Below are positions 35,184 through 43,679 of a stretch of 64,000 nucleotides of DNA, piece after piece. The stretch covers positions 3,437,001-3,501,000 of the forward strand of contig NZ_BSDR01000001.1 in assembly GCF_027925305.1 (NCBI RefSeq). The letters are read 5' to 3'. Position 1 is the stretch's first letter, and each line of letters opens with the position of its first letter. The position numbers and the translations under genes were made by a program. The DNA comes from Desulforhabdus amnigena (GTDB lineage: Bacteria > Desulfobacterota > Syntrophobacteria > Syntrophobacterales > Syntrophobacteraceae). Below the pieces are notes generated by a model. That model saw only the letters and a list, made by a program, of their open reading frames with translations. It was not told the DNA's origin and did not search any database.

Positions 35184-35627
35184 ATGGGGTATCCAGTCAT
35201 GCAAGAATCTTCTGACATTCTTATGGGCACTGTTCGGGAATATGCGGAGGCTGAGAAAGAAGAGGTTTACGGAGAAAAGCTTTTCGATCTGAATCGGGAA
35301 CCCACTCTCATGGGAAGAATGGAAAATCCGACTTCGTCGGGTATCATCACGGGTCACTGTGGTGAAACCATGGAAATATATCTGCGCATTGAAGGAGAAC
35401 GTATCGAGGAAATAAGCTTTTTCTCTGACGGGTGTGCTTCCAGCCTGGCGTGTGGTTCCGTGGCGGCGGAACTGGCAAGAGGAAAAAACATAGACGATGC
35501 TGCGGCGATAGAGGGAGATACAATCCTCATGGTGCTCAAGGGACTGACCGAAGAAGAGACCCACTGCGCTTATCTGGCTGCAGAGGCATTGCATGCTGCC
35601 ATCCACAACTGGATGTTGAGGCAGTAA
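35184..35627 (+). CDS. IscU/NifU-like iron-sulfur cluster scaffold
   Basis: About 147 residues. The three cluster-binding cysteines of the IscU fold are recognisable in GHCGETMEIYLRI, FSDGCASSLACGSVAAELA and EETHCAYLAAEALHAAI. The first motif lacks the usual aspartate (GxCGD becomes GHCGE). Such proteins assemble Fe-S clusters; no cysteine desulfurase lies nearby. The start is uncertain: ATGs at 35145, 35184 and 35199 all lack a strong ribosome-binding site. A terminator follows. Confidence 0.82.
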   Translation: MGYPVMQESSDILMGTVREYAEAEKEEVYGEKLFDLNREPTLMGRMENPTSSGIITGHCGETMEIYLRIEGERIEEISFFSDGCASSLACGSVAAELARGKNIDDAAAIEGDTILMVLKGLTEEETHCAYLAAEALHAAIHNWMLRQ

Positions 35628-35640
35628 CGTAGCCAAGTGA

Positions 35641-35664
35641 GGGGACCGGAGGGTCCCCTTTTTC
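35641..35664 (+). terminator. Intrinsic terminator after the IscU-like gene
   Basis: GGGGACC-ggag-GGTCCCC (35641-35658) followed by TTTTT. It stands 14 bases after the stop codon and touches the stop of the convergent small ORF. Confidence 0.85.
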
Positions 35665-35915
35665 TATCCGCAGAGTCTCAAAGGGGTTCCCTGGATTTCG
35701 AAGGCGTCCTGGGCTTCGCTGTATGCAGCCCTGACACAAAAGACCGTGTGAACTCCCTGAGTCATCATCTTCCACCAACCGTAGGCGATATCCGATTCGG
35801 AGGTTGCAAGACACACCCGGTCCGCTCCCAACCGGTTCCGCGTCTCGTCCAAGTCCATTGTATCCTGCAATGCGTTTTTCCCTTCCGTCACGTAAAGAAT
35901 GAAGCCTTTTTTCAT
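35664..35915 (-). CDS. Orphan 83-residue protein under a cobalamin riboswitch
   Basis: A small soluble protein starting MKKGFILYVTEGKNALQD, with DRVCLATSESDIAYGWWKMM in the middle and FCVRAAYSEAQDAFEIQG near the end. Three cysteines (in VCLAT, FCVRA and the terminal LCG) but no paired motif. I do not recognise the family. GGAGG stands at a good distance from the ATG at 35915. Upstream on the same strand are a stable hairpin (35942-35967), an intrinsic terminator (36012-36046) and a cobalamin riboswitch (36205-36378); it is the only gene between these and the convergent IscU gene, so B12 should repress it. A role in corrinoid uptake, synthesis or B12-sparing is inference. Confidence 0.78.
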   Translation of the reverse strand: MKKGFILYVTEGKNALQDTMDLDETRNRLGADRVCLATSESDIAYGWWKMMTQGVHTVFCVRAAYSEAQDAFEIQGTPLRLCG

Positions 35916-35941
35916 CCTGGACCTCCATGAACGTTGAAGAG

Positions 35942-35967
35942 TCCCTGGAAGCACGAGTGCTTCCAGG
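35942..35967 (-). promoter_or_regulatory. Stable hairpin just upstream of the small ORF
   Basis: A perfect 11-base stem with a 4-base loop (CCCTGGAAGCA-CGAG-TGCTTCCAGGG) lies between the attenuator and the ribosome-binding site of the 83-residue ORF, with no U tract after it. It may protect or process the mRNA. Confidence 0.6.
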
Positions 35968-36011
35968 GGGTAAGAGGTTAGTGTGTGTTGAGGTAGGGCT
36001 GGTGCTGAAGC

Positions 36012-36046
36012 AAAAAAAAATCCTTAGAGCCGAAGCTCTAAGGATT
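36012..36046 (-). terminator. Intrinsic terminator in the riboswitch leader (attenuator)
   Basis: On the minus strand AATCCTTAGAGC-ttcg-GCTCTAAGGATT is a perfect 12-base stem with a UUCG loop followed by a run of Ts. It lies about 160 bases after the cobalamin aptamer and about 100 bases before the small ORF, the position of an expression platform that stops transcription when cobalamin binds. Confidence 0.85.
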
Positions 36047-36204
36047 GCACCCTGTTTAAACTTGATCCTTAGGGAAGACTATACGGGCATTGCAGACATT
36101 TTGCATATGAAAGGCATCGCTTTCGTAGAGTAGAATTCCCGGCCTGTAAAGCCGATGAGGTCTGCACTCCGTATTCGAGGTCCTTCAGTATTCTACCGTA
36201 CCGA

Positions 36205-36378
36205 GTCCTCAAGTGGTCAGGCTGGTCTTCTGGCTCTCGGATCTCTCTACTCACCGCACCTTCCCATCACATCCCGAATGTGACAGTGGCTTTAAAGGCG
36301 GCTTTCGTCCCCGATCACAGCGGCGGGACCGCTCCCGATTGTCACGGGATTCCCTTTTAAGCTTTGCAGCACCTGATC
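36205..36378 (-). ncRNA. Cobalamin riboswitch (aptamer)
   Basis: Minus-strand reading gives the conserved blocks of the B12 aptamer in order: TTAAAAGGGAA, CCGTGACAATCGGG, AGCGGTCCCGCCGCTGTGA, GCCACTG, GATGGGAAGG and GAGCCAGAAGACCAGCC. Paired arms around them (CACATTCGGGATGTG; GGTGC near the 5' end) agree with the known fold. It points away from the quinone oxidoreductase gene, which ends at 36454, and toward the terminator and the 83-residue ORF. Ligand is expected to be adenosylcobalamin or another cobalamin. Confidence 0.93.
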
Positions 36379-36453
36379 ACTATGCAATTATATCGAGTAT
36401 TCCTCTACTACAAGGGGGGATGGCTGTCAAGTCTCATTTACAAATATTTCTAT

Positions 36454-37482
36454 CTACGGTTCGAGGACGATCTTTCCAAACTGGTCGCCCTTTTCCATGA
36501 TTTCGAAAGCCCGGCGCCCTTCTTTGAGGGGCATGATCCGATGGATGACAGGTTTCAGTTTTCCCGCCCAGAGGAGAGAGGTCACTTCTCTGAAGTCCTG
36601 ATGTGTGCCCATTGTGCTTCCTATGAGACTGATCTGCTTGCTGAAGATGAAGCGGATATCGATTTCGGCCTGAGGGCCGCTCGTGTTTCCCACTATGACG
36701 ATGCGGCCTCCACGCGCCACCGCTCTCATGCTCTTGTGGATGGTGGCGGCTCCCACGTTGTCCACTACGACATCCACGCCGCGTTTGTCCGTGAGCTTTA
36801 ACACTTCCCTTTCCCAGTCGCATTTGGAACGATCCAGAACGATATCGGCTCCCAGCTCCCGTGCGCCGGCTGCCTTTTCTTCATTGCCTGCCACCACGTA
36901 AACGGTTGCCCCTGCAAGCTTTGCAATTTGGATGGCCATGCTGTTCACTCCGCCTCCGGCCCCCACTACCAGAACCGATTCTCCAACACGCAGTTTGGCT
37001 CGGTGGATGAGCATGCGCCAGGCTGTGAGGGTAACCAGGAGAGGGGCCGCTGCTGACGGAAAATCCATATCCTGCGGCATGGCCATGAGACTCTCCGCCG
37101 GGACGACCACATATTCCGCCAACCCTCCGCGTACCTGTTCGCCAAGAATGTGGTAACCGGGACTCAGGCTATGTTCTCCGCGCCGGGTGAATTCATCCTC
37201 TACGGAGTTTGAACCCGGATCCACCACCACACGGCTTCCCAGGCTCCAACCGGTGACTCCCGGCCCCAGTCCCGCCACAATACCGGCAACATCCGAGCCG
37301 CCCCAGTGGGGCATCGGCAACTTAAGTCCCGGCCAGCCCCGCCGTACCCAAATGTCCAAATGATTGAGGGCGCAGGCTTTGACCTGGATGAGAACCTCAC
37401 CCGGTGCCGGTTGAAGATCCGGAACATCGCAGTACCGTATGACTTCAGGCCCCCCGTGTTCGTGGAAACAGAGTGCTTTCAT
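36454..37482 (-). CDS. Zinc-less quinone oxidoreductase/alcohol dehydrogenase (MDR superfamily)
   Basis: A 342-residue medium-chain dehydrogenase. The N-terminal catalytic domain starts MKALCFHEHGGPEVIRY, has CALNHLDIWVRRGWPG and the HWGGSDVAGIVAGLGPGV stretch. The nucleotide-binding loop is VLVVGAGGGVNSMAIQIAK. No four-cysteine structural zinc lobe is seen, which points to the quinone oxidoreductase or enoyl-reductase branch. It would reduce a quinone or activated alkene with NAD(P)H. AAGGAGG precedes the ATG. The riboswitch starts 76 bases after its stop and is a separate unit. Confidence 0.83.
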   Translation of the reverse strand: MKALCFHEHGGPEVIRYCDVPDLQPAPGEVLIQVKACALNHLDIWVRRGWPGLKLPMPHWGGSDVAGIVAGLGPGVTGWSLGSRVVVDPGSNSVEDEFTRRGEHSLSPGYHILGEQVRGGLAEYVVVPAESLMAMPQDMDFPSAAAPLLVTLTAWRMLIHRAKLRVGESVLVVGAGGGVNSMAIQIAKLAGATVYVVAGNEEKAAGARELGADIVLDRSKCDWEREVLKLTDKRGVDVVVDNVGAATIHKSMRAVARGGRIVIVGNTSGPQAEIDIRFIFSKQISLIGSTMGTHQDFREVTSLLWAGKLKPVIHRIMPLKEGRRAFEIMEKGDQFGKIVLEP

Positions 37483-37740
37483 GGTCCTGGTTTCCTCCTT
37501 TCACGACGTAATGCAGGATCGACCGCCGTTACATCAATGAGGCGGAATGTCAAAGATTCGTTGCTATTGCTTCAGTGCTTAAGCTAAAATCCCCACATCG
37601 AACATTCAAGCCTGCCTTTCGATGGTATTTCTTGGAGTTTCTTTCCTTGGCATTGTGATTATGTTAAAAAGGTTGGAATTTTTCTGATTTTGCCTCAAAA
37701 TAAAAAATTTTAAATTTCTCTTGCTTATGAGGTGATATAG

Positions 37741-40152
37741 ATGAAACACTTAGGTTTTTTCAGGCGGAGGCAGGAAATGAGCCTTCTTCGCTGGCTGTTG
37801 TTCACTTTTTTGGGGTTCATCGCTTGTGTCGTCGCCATAGCGGGTATTGCGGCTTTCGCCTTTTATATTCAGCTGGATCGGTCTCTGCCCAGTGCTCGCG
37901 CTCTCAAGAACTATCATCCGTCTCTGGTTTCGAGTGTCTATGCTTCCGATGGTTCTCTCATTGGGGAATTTTATACGGAACGCAGGTTTCTGGTTCCTCT
38001 GGATCGGGTACCGCCCTATTTGATAAAAGCCTTTCTTGCGGCCGAAGACAGCCGGTTCTATGAACACGGAGGGGTCGATCTTCCCGGCATTTTTCGGGCC
38101 TTTATGAAAAATCTTCAGGCGGGGGAAATTGTTCAGGGAGGAAGCACCATCACGCAGCAAGTAGTGAAATCTCTCCTTCTTACGCCGGAACGCACGGTTA
38201 TCCGTAAACTCAAAGAAGCCCTCCTTGCCTACCGTATCGATCACACGCTGAGCAAAGACGAAATTCTCTATCTCTATCTCAACCAGATTTATTTTGGTTC
38301 GGGGGCCTATGGCGTGGAAGCTGCGGCACAAACTTATTTTGACAAGCATGTCGAAGATCTCGATCTTGCCGAAGCTTCTCTCCTTGCAGGGCTGCCCAAA
38401 GCTCCCACCCGGTTTTCTCCGCATCAGAACTATGCTTCCGCCAAGGATCGCCAGAGGTATGTGCTGGATCGTATGGTCGAAGTGGGATTCATTACTCAGG
38501 AAGAAAGGGATAAAGCCTTTGTGGAACCCTTGAACCTGGCCAGGCCGAAGCGCTGGAGGCTCAAAGAGTTCAATCACTTCACGGAAGAGGTGCGGCGGCA
38601 GGTGGAGGCCAAATACGGCCGGGACGGACTCTATAAAGAAGGCCTGAAGATCTATACCACTCTGGATCTGAGAGCTCAGGAAATGGCCGAAAAGGCCCTG
38701 GACCAGGGATTGCGCCAGCTGGACAAGCGCCACAGTCGTTACCGGGGGATAAACCTCAATGTACCGAGGGAAGATTGGCCGAGTGCTCTGAGAGTGCTCA
38801 ACAGCACCAATGGAGAACTGCAGCCCGAAAAAATCGTGGCTGCTCTGGTGATGGATTATGATCCTCAAAGCAGATCCTGCAGGTTGCAGATAGGGGATGC
38901 ACAGGGGATTTTACCCTCTTCGGGGTGGCAATGGGCAAAGATTTCAGACAAACGGGCGAGTAAGATGTTCCGGGTGGGTGATTTGGTTCGAGTTCGTCTG
39001 GAAAATCTTCAAAGTGACAAGACCTGGACGACCGTCCTGGAGCAGGATCCTGGAATGGAGGGCGCTTTCATGGCTATGGTTCCTCAAACGGGAAGAGTCC
39101 TTTGCCTTGTCGGTGGAAGAAATTTCGCTCAGAGCCAGTTCAATCGCGCAACACAGGCTATTCGACAGCCTGGTTCGGCCTTTAAGCCCATCATCTATTC
39201 CGCCGCTCTCGATAAGGGCTACACGGAGGCATCCATCCTGATCGATTCACCCATCGTCCTGAACGATCACAGCCTCAGGGGGCTTTGGAAACCCGCCAAC
39301 TACGACCATCAGTTCTGGGGACCCATCCTGTTGCGGAAAGCACTGATCCATTCTCGCAATGTTGTGACCGTCAAGCTCCTGAATGCCATTGGAGTGGACT
39401 ATGCGATTCAATATGCCAGAAACTTGGGAATTACCTCCCCCCTCACGCCCACCCTGGCCCTCGCTCTCGGGGCGTCTGGCGTGTCTCTCTGGGAGCTGCT
39501 CACGGCGTATACTCCTTTCGCCAACCAGGGAAAACGGGTTGATCCCTATATGATCGAAAAGATAGAGGATCGGGACGGCAATATTCTGGAGGAGCACCGG
39601 GTCGCACCCGAAGATGTGATTTCGCCTGAAACGGCTTATGTTATGACCGACCTGCTGGCGGGTGTCGTGCAGGAAGGTACGGCGAAAAAGGCCAAAGAGC
39701 TGGACCGGCCCGCAGCGGGAAAAACGGGAACCACCAATGAAATGAGAGATGCCTGGTTTATCGGTTATACTCCGGATGTTTTGGCGGGTGTGTGGGTGGG
39801 CTACGACGATCACAATGTTTCTCTGGGGAAGGGAGAAACGGGAGGTCGGGCCGCTTGCCCCATCTGGGTTTCTTTCATGAAAGAATGGCTGAAAGAAAAG
39901 CCTGTGGAAAGTTTCCCCATTCCTTCCGGCGTTGTTTTTGCGAAAATCAACGGTCATACGGGGGCTCTTGCTCGATCCAATGATCCTTCGGCGGTCTCTG
40001 CCGCATTTGTGGGGGAGGTGCCCGTCAGATCGCAGCGCTATTCAGCTCCTTCACAAAAATCCGGAAATTCTTCTCCTGCTTCTTCTGATACTGCTTCTGC
40101 CACGGTTTCTTCCTCGCCGGCGGAATCTTTTTTCAAATCCGATCTGTTTTGA
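37741..40152 (+). CDS. mrcA: Penicillin-binding protein 1A
   Basis: An 803-residue bifunctional peptidoglycan synthase. One transmembrane anchor lies at about 16-44. The glycosyltransferase (GT51) domain has E102 in AAEDSRFYEHGGVD, GGSTITQQVVKSLLL and a long LYLNQIYFGSGAYGVEAAAQ. The transpeptidase has the active serine S479 (QPGSAFKP), an SRN motif, and KTG at 661 (GKTGTTNE). An OB-like domain lies between. The C-terminal 40 residues are Ser/Pro/Ala-rich and variable. GAGGTGAT precedes the ATG. It polymerises and cross-links the cell wall in the periplasm. Confidence 0.94.
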   Translation: MKHLGFFRRRQEMSLLRWLLFTFLGFIACVVAIAGIAAFAFYIQLDRSLPSARALKNYHPSLVSSVYASDGSLIGEFYTERRFLVPLDRVPPYLIKAFLAAEDSRFYEHGGVDLPGIFRAFMKNLQAGEIVQGGSTITQQVVKSLLLTPERTVIRKLKEALLAYRIDHTLSKDEILYLYLNQIYFGSGAYGVEAAAQTYFDKHVEDLDLAEASLLAGLPKAPTRFSPHQNYASAKDRQRYVLDRMVEVGFITQEERDKAFVEPLNLARPKRWRLKEFNHFTEEVRRQVEAKYGRDGLYKEGLKIYTTLDLRAQEMAEKALDQGLRQLDKRHSRYRGINLNVPREDWPSALRVLNSTNGELQPEKIVAALVMDYDPQSRSCRLQIGDAQGILPSSGWQWAKISDKRASKMFRVGDLVRVRLENLQSDKTWTTVLEQDPGMEGAFMAMVPQTGRVLCLVGGRNFAQSQFNRATQAIRQPGSAFKPIIYSAALDKGYTEASILIDSPIVLNDHSLRGLWKPANYDHQFWGPILLRKALIHSRNVVTVKLLNAIGVDYAIQYARNLGITSPLTPTLALALGASGVSLWELLTAYTPFANQGKRVDPYMIEKIEDRDGNILEEHRVAPEDVISPETAYVMTDLLAGVVQEGTAKKAKELDRPAAGKTGTTNEMRDAWFIGYTPDVLAGVWVGYDDHNVSLGKGETGGRAACPIWVSFMKEWLKEKPVESFPIPSGVVFAKINGHTGALARSNDPSAVSAAFVGEVPVRSQRYSAPSQKSGNSSPASSDTASATVSSSPAESFFKSDLF

Positions 40153-40238
40153 GGCAAGAACTCAGCGGTTGGCCGATGGGCTTTCGGACCGGTTTCTATA
40201 CGGTCGACCGCTGAAAACCACTCATTGGGACCCGATAC

Positions 40239-42224
40239 ATGCAGCGCTACTTCGGCCCTCAGGGGCTTTTGGCTCAAAAAGTAAAATCTTTCGATTTTCG
40301 TGCCTCCCAACTGGAGATGGCCCAGGGGGTTTTTGAATGTCTCGGCAGCGAAGTGCCTCTGCTGGTGGAAGCGGGGACAGGGACGGGGAAAACCTGGGCC
40401 TATCTCATTCCCGCCATTTTGAGTGGAAAAAAGGTGGTCGTTTCCACAGGCACTAAAACACTCCAGGACCAGATCCTCGACCACGATATCCCTTTCCTCA
40501 AGAGATTGCTCTCTCCAAATCTTCATGCGGTGTGTCTCAAGGGGCGCAGAAACTATCTTTGCCGCCGTCGCTTCAGGGACTTTTCCTACCAACCCACTTT
40601 GTGGAGCAAGGAAGAAGCCAGGCTCTTCAAACGGTTTCAAAACTGGGCCGTGAGGACTCAGAGCGGGGACCGGGCGGAGATAGACTGGCTTCCCGATTCT
40701 TTTCAGACCTGGAATGAAGTGAGTTCCGGAAGTGAGGATTGTCTGGGGCAGCAATGCGAGGATTATTCCCGCTGTTTTATCACGCGCCTGCGCCTGGAAG
40801 CCTCAAGGGCTCATCTGCTGGTGGTCAACCATCATCTCTTTTTTGCGGACCTGGCATTGCGCGGAAAGGGACCGGGCGAAGTCCTTCCCGATTATGATGC
40901 CGTGATCTTTGATGAAGCCCATCAGCTGGAAGATACCATCGGTCTTTATTTCGGCCTTCAATTCAGCAATCTGAAGATCAACGATCTGGTCCACGGCCTG
41001 CTGAAAGAGACAAGGAAGGATGTCAAAAAGATTGAAAAGTTCCAGGAAATGAATCGGATCGTCCAGCAACTGGATATCCTCGGCCGCCTTCTCTATCAGC
41101 ATCTTTCTCCTTCTCCCGGAGCTCAGGGGCGTTTCCTCCTGGATCTCCAGACTGTGGGCAAAAGCTTCGTCTCCACCTGCCGGGAACTCCTGCATGCACT
41201 GGAACAGTTGAACGCCTTGCTGACGCCGGCCGGAGAAAGTCCCGATAGCCTGGAACCCTTTTTCAAGAGAACTCATGAAATGGCGCTGGAGGTTCGGGGA
41301 ATCCTGGAGCAGAGTGATCCCTCGCTGGTTTACTGGTATGAACTGACGCCCAAGGCGGTTTTCATCTACGGAACCCCTATCGATGTGGCTTCGGTCTTTC
41401 GGGAACGACTCCTTTCCCGCAAGTCTTCCGTGGTGTTGACTTCCGCCACCCTTTCCATCGCGGGTTCTTTCGATTTCATCAAAAACTCTCTTGGAATGCC
41501 CCCGGAAACGCGAGAACTCCTTCTGCCCTCCCCTTTTGCTTATGAAAAACAGGCGATCCTTTATATTCCTTCCCTCTTCCCCGCTCCCTACGAACCGGGA
41601 TTTTGCGCAGATCTTGCCGAAGAAGCTCTGAAAATTCTCACCAAGACAGAGGGCAGAGCACTTTTCCTCTTTACCAGCTATCGCAATATGAGGGAAACCT
41701 ACCAGTTTTTGAAGGGTCGCCTTCCCTATCCTCTCTTGGTACAGGGCCAGAAGCCCAAAAGAATCCTGCTGGCTGAATTCAAGGAAAAGATCCATTCCAT
41801 TCTTTTCGCCACCAGTTCCTTCTGGCAGGGAATCGATGTTCCGGGCGAAGCTTTGAGCTGCCTGCTCATTGACAAACTTCCCTTCGAAGTGCCCGATGAT
41901 CCCCTCATCGCCGCTCGCATGGAACACCTTTCCAGCATGGGAAAGAGTTCGTTCTTCCACTATCAGGTCCCCAGGGCCGTCATCCAGTTGAAGCAGGGCG
42001 TGGGGCGCCTGATCCGTTCTTCCTGCGACCGGGGTATCATTGCCATTTTTGATGTTCGCCTGCTCACGAAAAATTACGGCCGCATTTTCATCAAGAGTCT
42101 GCCTCCATGCAAGCTGGTGCACAGCCTTGAAGAAATCGATAGGAGCTTTCTGATTTCAAAGGGTGTTTCCGAAGATAGTGTTTGTGGAGGCAATAAGGAT
42201 ATAAGTGAACCTTCGGTCTGTTAA
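40239..42224 (+). CDS. dinG: DinG/YoaA-type ATP-dependent helicase with Fe-S cluster
   Basis: A 661-residue superfamily 2 helicase of the XPD/DinG group. Walker A is EAGTGTGKT (44-52) and the DEAH box starts at D225 (VIFDEAHQLED). The four cluster cysteines are C108 (NYLCRR), C168, C173 and C179 (EDCLGQQCEDYSRC). Later motifs: SSVVLTSATLS, ALFLFTSYRNM, FATSSFWQGIDVPGEAL and the QGVGRLIRS motif VI. It unwinds DNA, probably in repair. It follows the PBP gene by 86 bases on the same strand. Confidence 0.92.
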   Translation: MQRYFGPQGLLAQKVKSFDFRASQLEMAQGVFECLGSEVPLLVEAGTGTGKTWAYLIPAILSGKKVVVSTGTKTLQDQILDHDIPFLKRLLSPNLHAVCLKGRRNYLCRRRFRDFSYQPTLWSKEEARLFKRFQNWAVRTQSGDRAEIDWLPDSFQTWNEVSSGSEDCLGQQCEDYSRCFITRLRLEASRAHLLVVNHHLFFADLALRGKGPGEVLPDYDAVIFDEAHQLEDTIGLYFGLQFSNLKINDLVHGLLKETRKDVKKIEKFQEMNRIVQQLDILGRLLYQHLSPSPGAQGRFLLDLQTVGKSFVSTCRELLHALEQLNALLTPAGESPDSLEPFFKRTHEMALEVRGILEQSDPSLVYWYELTPKAVFIYGTPIDVASVFRERLLSRKSSVVLTSATLSIAGSFDFIKNSLGMPPETRELLLPSPFAYEKQAILYIPSLFPAPYEPGFCADLAEEALKILTKTEGRALFLFTSYRNMRETYQFLKGRLPYPLLVQGQKPKRILLAEFKEKIHSILFATSSFWQGIDVPGEALSCLLIDKLPFEVPDDPLIAARMEHLSSMGKSSFFHYQVPRAVIQLKQGVGRLIRSSCDRGIIAIFDVRLLTKNYGRIFIKSLPPCKLVHSLEEIDRSFLISKGVSEDSVCGGNKDISEPSVC

Positions 42225-42358
42225 AGACGGTTCTTGAATGGACCAAAAGAGAAAAAAAGTAGTATATTAATACAGTAAAATGAATAAATATCGGAAGGAT
42301 CTTTTTGAAGCATAGTCTTTAAACCAAACCGGTCATCACTCATTGAGGGAGGAGAGCC

Positions 42359-43315
42359 ATGGAGAAAAAGATTCTTTTCGCAGTGGATGGTTCGGAAAAG
42401 GGATTCAAGGCGTTGTCCATCGTGGGAGACCTCGTGAAGGATCAGTCGGATGTCCGCTTGATTCTTTTCCATTGTGTACAACAGCTGGCGGGGCTCTCTC
42501 CGGGAGAGGTCTGCACAGATGTGGATGAATCCTGCAAGCTTCCCTATGCCACCCAGGAAAAAGTCGGGAATGCCGTTCTGGATGAAGCGAAACGCCATCT
42601 CTTTGCCACCGGGTTTCCCAAAGAAAGAGTTGAGACCAAACTGAAAATCAACAGCACAGACCCAGCGGGGGATATTCTTGCCGAAGCGAACGAAGCGAAT
42701 ATCGAAACGATTGCGGTCGGGCGGCGTGGAAGAAGCCAGTTGGAAACTCTGCTCATAGGCAGTGTTTCCGGCAAGGTGGCTCAGTATGCTCAGCACCGTA
42801 CCGTATGGGTGGTGGATACTCCTGTTCATGCATCGAGAAAAGTCATGATTGCCATGGAAGGGGCTTCCGATGCCGACGAATTGACTCGTTACACATCGGA
42901 ATTTGTCGCTTCGAATCCGAACCTGAAGTTCACTTTCGTTCACTTGATGCCCCCCGTTCCGCCTACTTTTTGGGATGACGGTCATATTCTGGGATCTGCC
43001 GAACAGAAAGACCGGGAGTCCCGCATTGAAAAATGGCGTAGAGAATGGAAGGAGCGTGTGGATGGGTTGATGGCTCAAGCCCGGAATAAGCTCGTGAGCA
43101 AAGGCGTTTCCGAGAGCAACATCGAAACTTTCATCCTTCCCACCAAGCAGGGCGTTGCACGGGATCTTCTCAACGAAATAGACGAACACGAATTTCAGAT
43201 GGTATTGATGGGCAAAAAGAGCCTCAGAGAAAGAAAACCCTTTCTCATGGGAAGTCATGCCAACAAAATCCTTCAGAATATAAAGGGAGCAATCCTCTGC
43301 CTGGTGGACAACTAA
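42359..43315 (+). CDS. Universal stress protein, tandem Usp domains
   Basis: A 318-residue protein with two Usp folds. The first starts KKILFAVDGSEKG and has AVGRRGRSQLETLLIGSVSGK, a version of the G-x2-G-x9-G nucleotide loop. The second starts KVMIAMEGASDADE, with VLMGKKSLRERKPFLMGSHANK and the end CLVDN, where the loop glycines are degenerate. GGAGGAGAGCC precedes the ATG. One of four tandem Usp proteins in this window, probably cytoplasmic. Partner unknown. Confidence 0.86.
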   Translation: MEKKILFAVDGSEKGFKALSIVGDLVKDQSDVRLILFHCVQQLAGLSPGEVCTDVDESCKLPYATQEKVGNAVLDEAKRHLFATGFPKERVETKLKINSTDPAGDILAEANEANIETIAVGRRGRSQLETLLIGSVSGKVAQYAQHRTVWVVDTPVHASRKVMIAMEGASDADELTRYTSEFVASNPNLKFTFVHLMPPVPPTFWDDGHILGSAEQKDRESRIEKWRREWKERVDGLMAQARNKLVSKGVSESNIETFILPTKQGVARDLLNEIDEHEFQMVLMGKKSLRERKPFLMGSHANKILQNIKGAILCLVDN

Positions 43316-43679
43316 GAAACTGTCTCAAAACGGTCCGAATATCCTTGATCGTCATTCCGGTGAAAAAAAGTTTTCACTGCCTTGAACGGTTCGATTCCCC
43401 CTCGAAGGGATTGACGTCAGGTTAAGCCTAAAATTGCTCAATTGAAGGTTCAAATCCCCCCTTTGAGGGGGGGGATGGAGGAAGAGCAAATACACATCCC
43501 CTTCAAAGATGGACTGCAAGAGCTTCCAGACAAAATCCGTGCGCCCGGTGTGAGTAACGATTCTTTTCCTCCCCATGTCCCGCAGGGCGAAGGGCGGGGA
43601 GGGGCTTCTGGCAGGCCGGTACCCTTCCCTCGTAGGGAAAGATTAGTCATTCGACCGATCAGAGAAGGAACCAACGATT
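43316..43679. repeat. Intergenic region with dispersed repeat fragments
   Basis: The first 50 bases (CTCAAAACGGTCCGAAT, then TGATCGTCATTCC) match, in inverted orientation, the right half of the repeat at 53093-53219. Farther on are C- and G-rich runs (CCCCCCTTTGAGGGGGGGG near 43458) similar to those inside the element at 9346-9454. No gene is seen. Confidence 0.6.

Noticed and set aside
36205-36378. Riboswitch acting on the quinone oxidoreductase gene
   Set aside because: It lies downstream of that gene on the same strand, so it cannot be in its leader.
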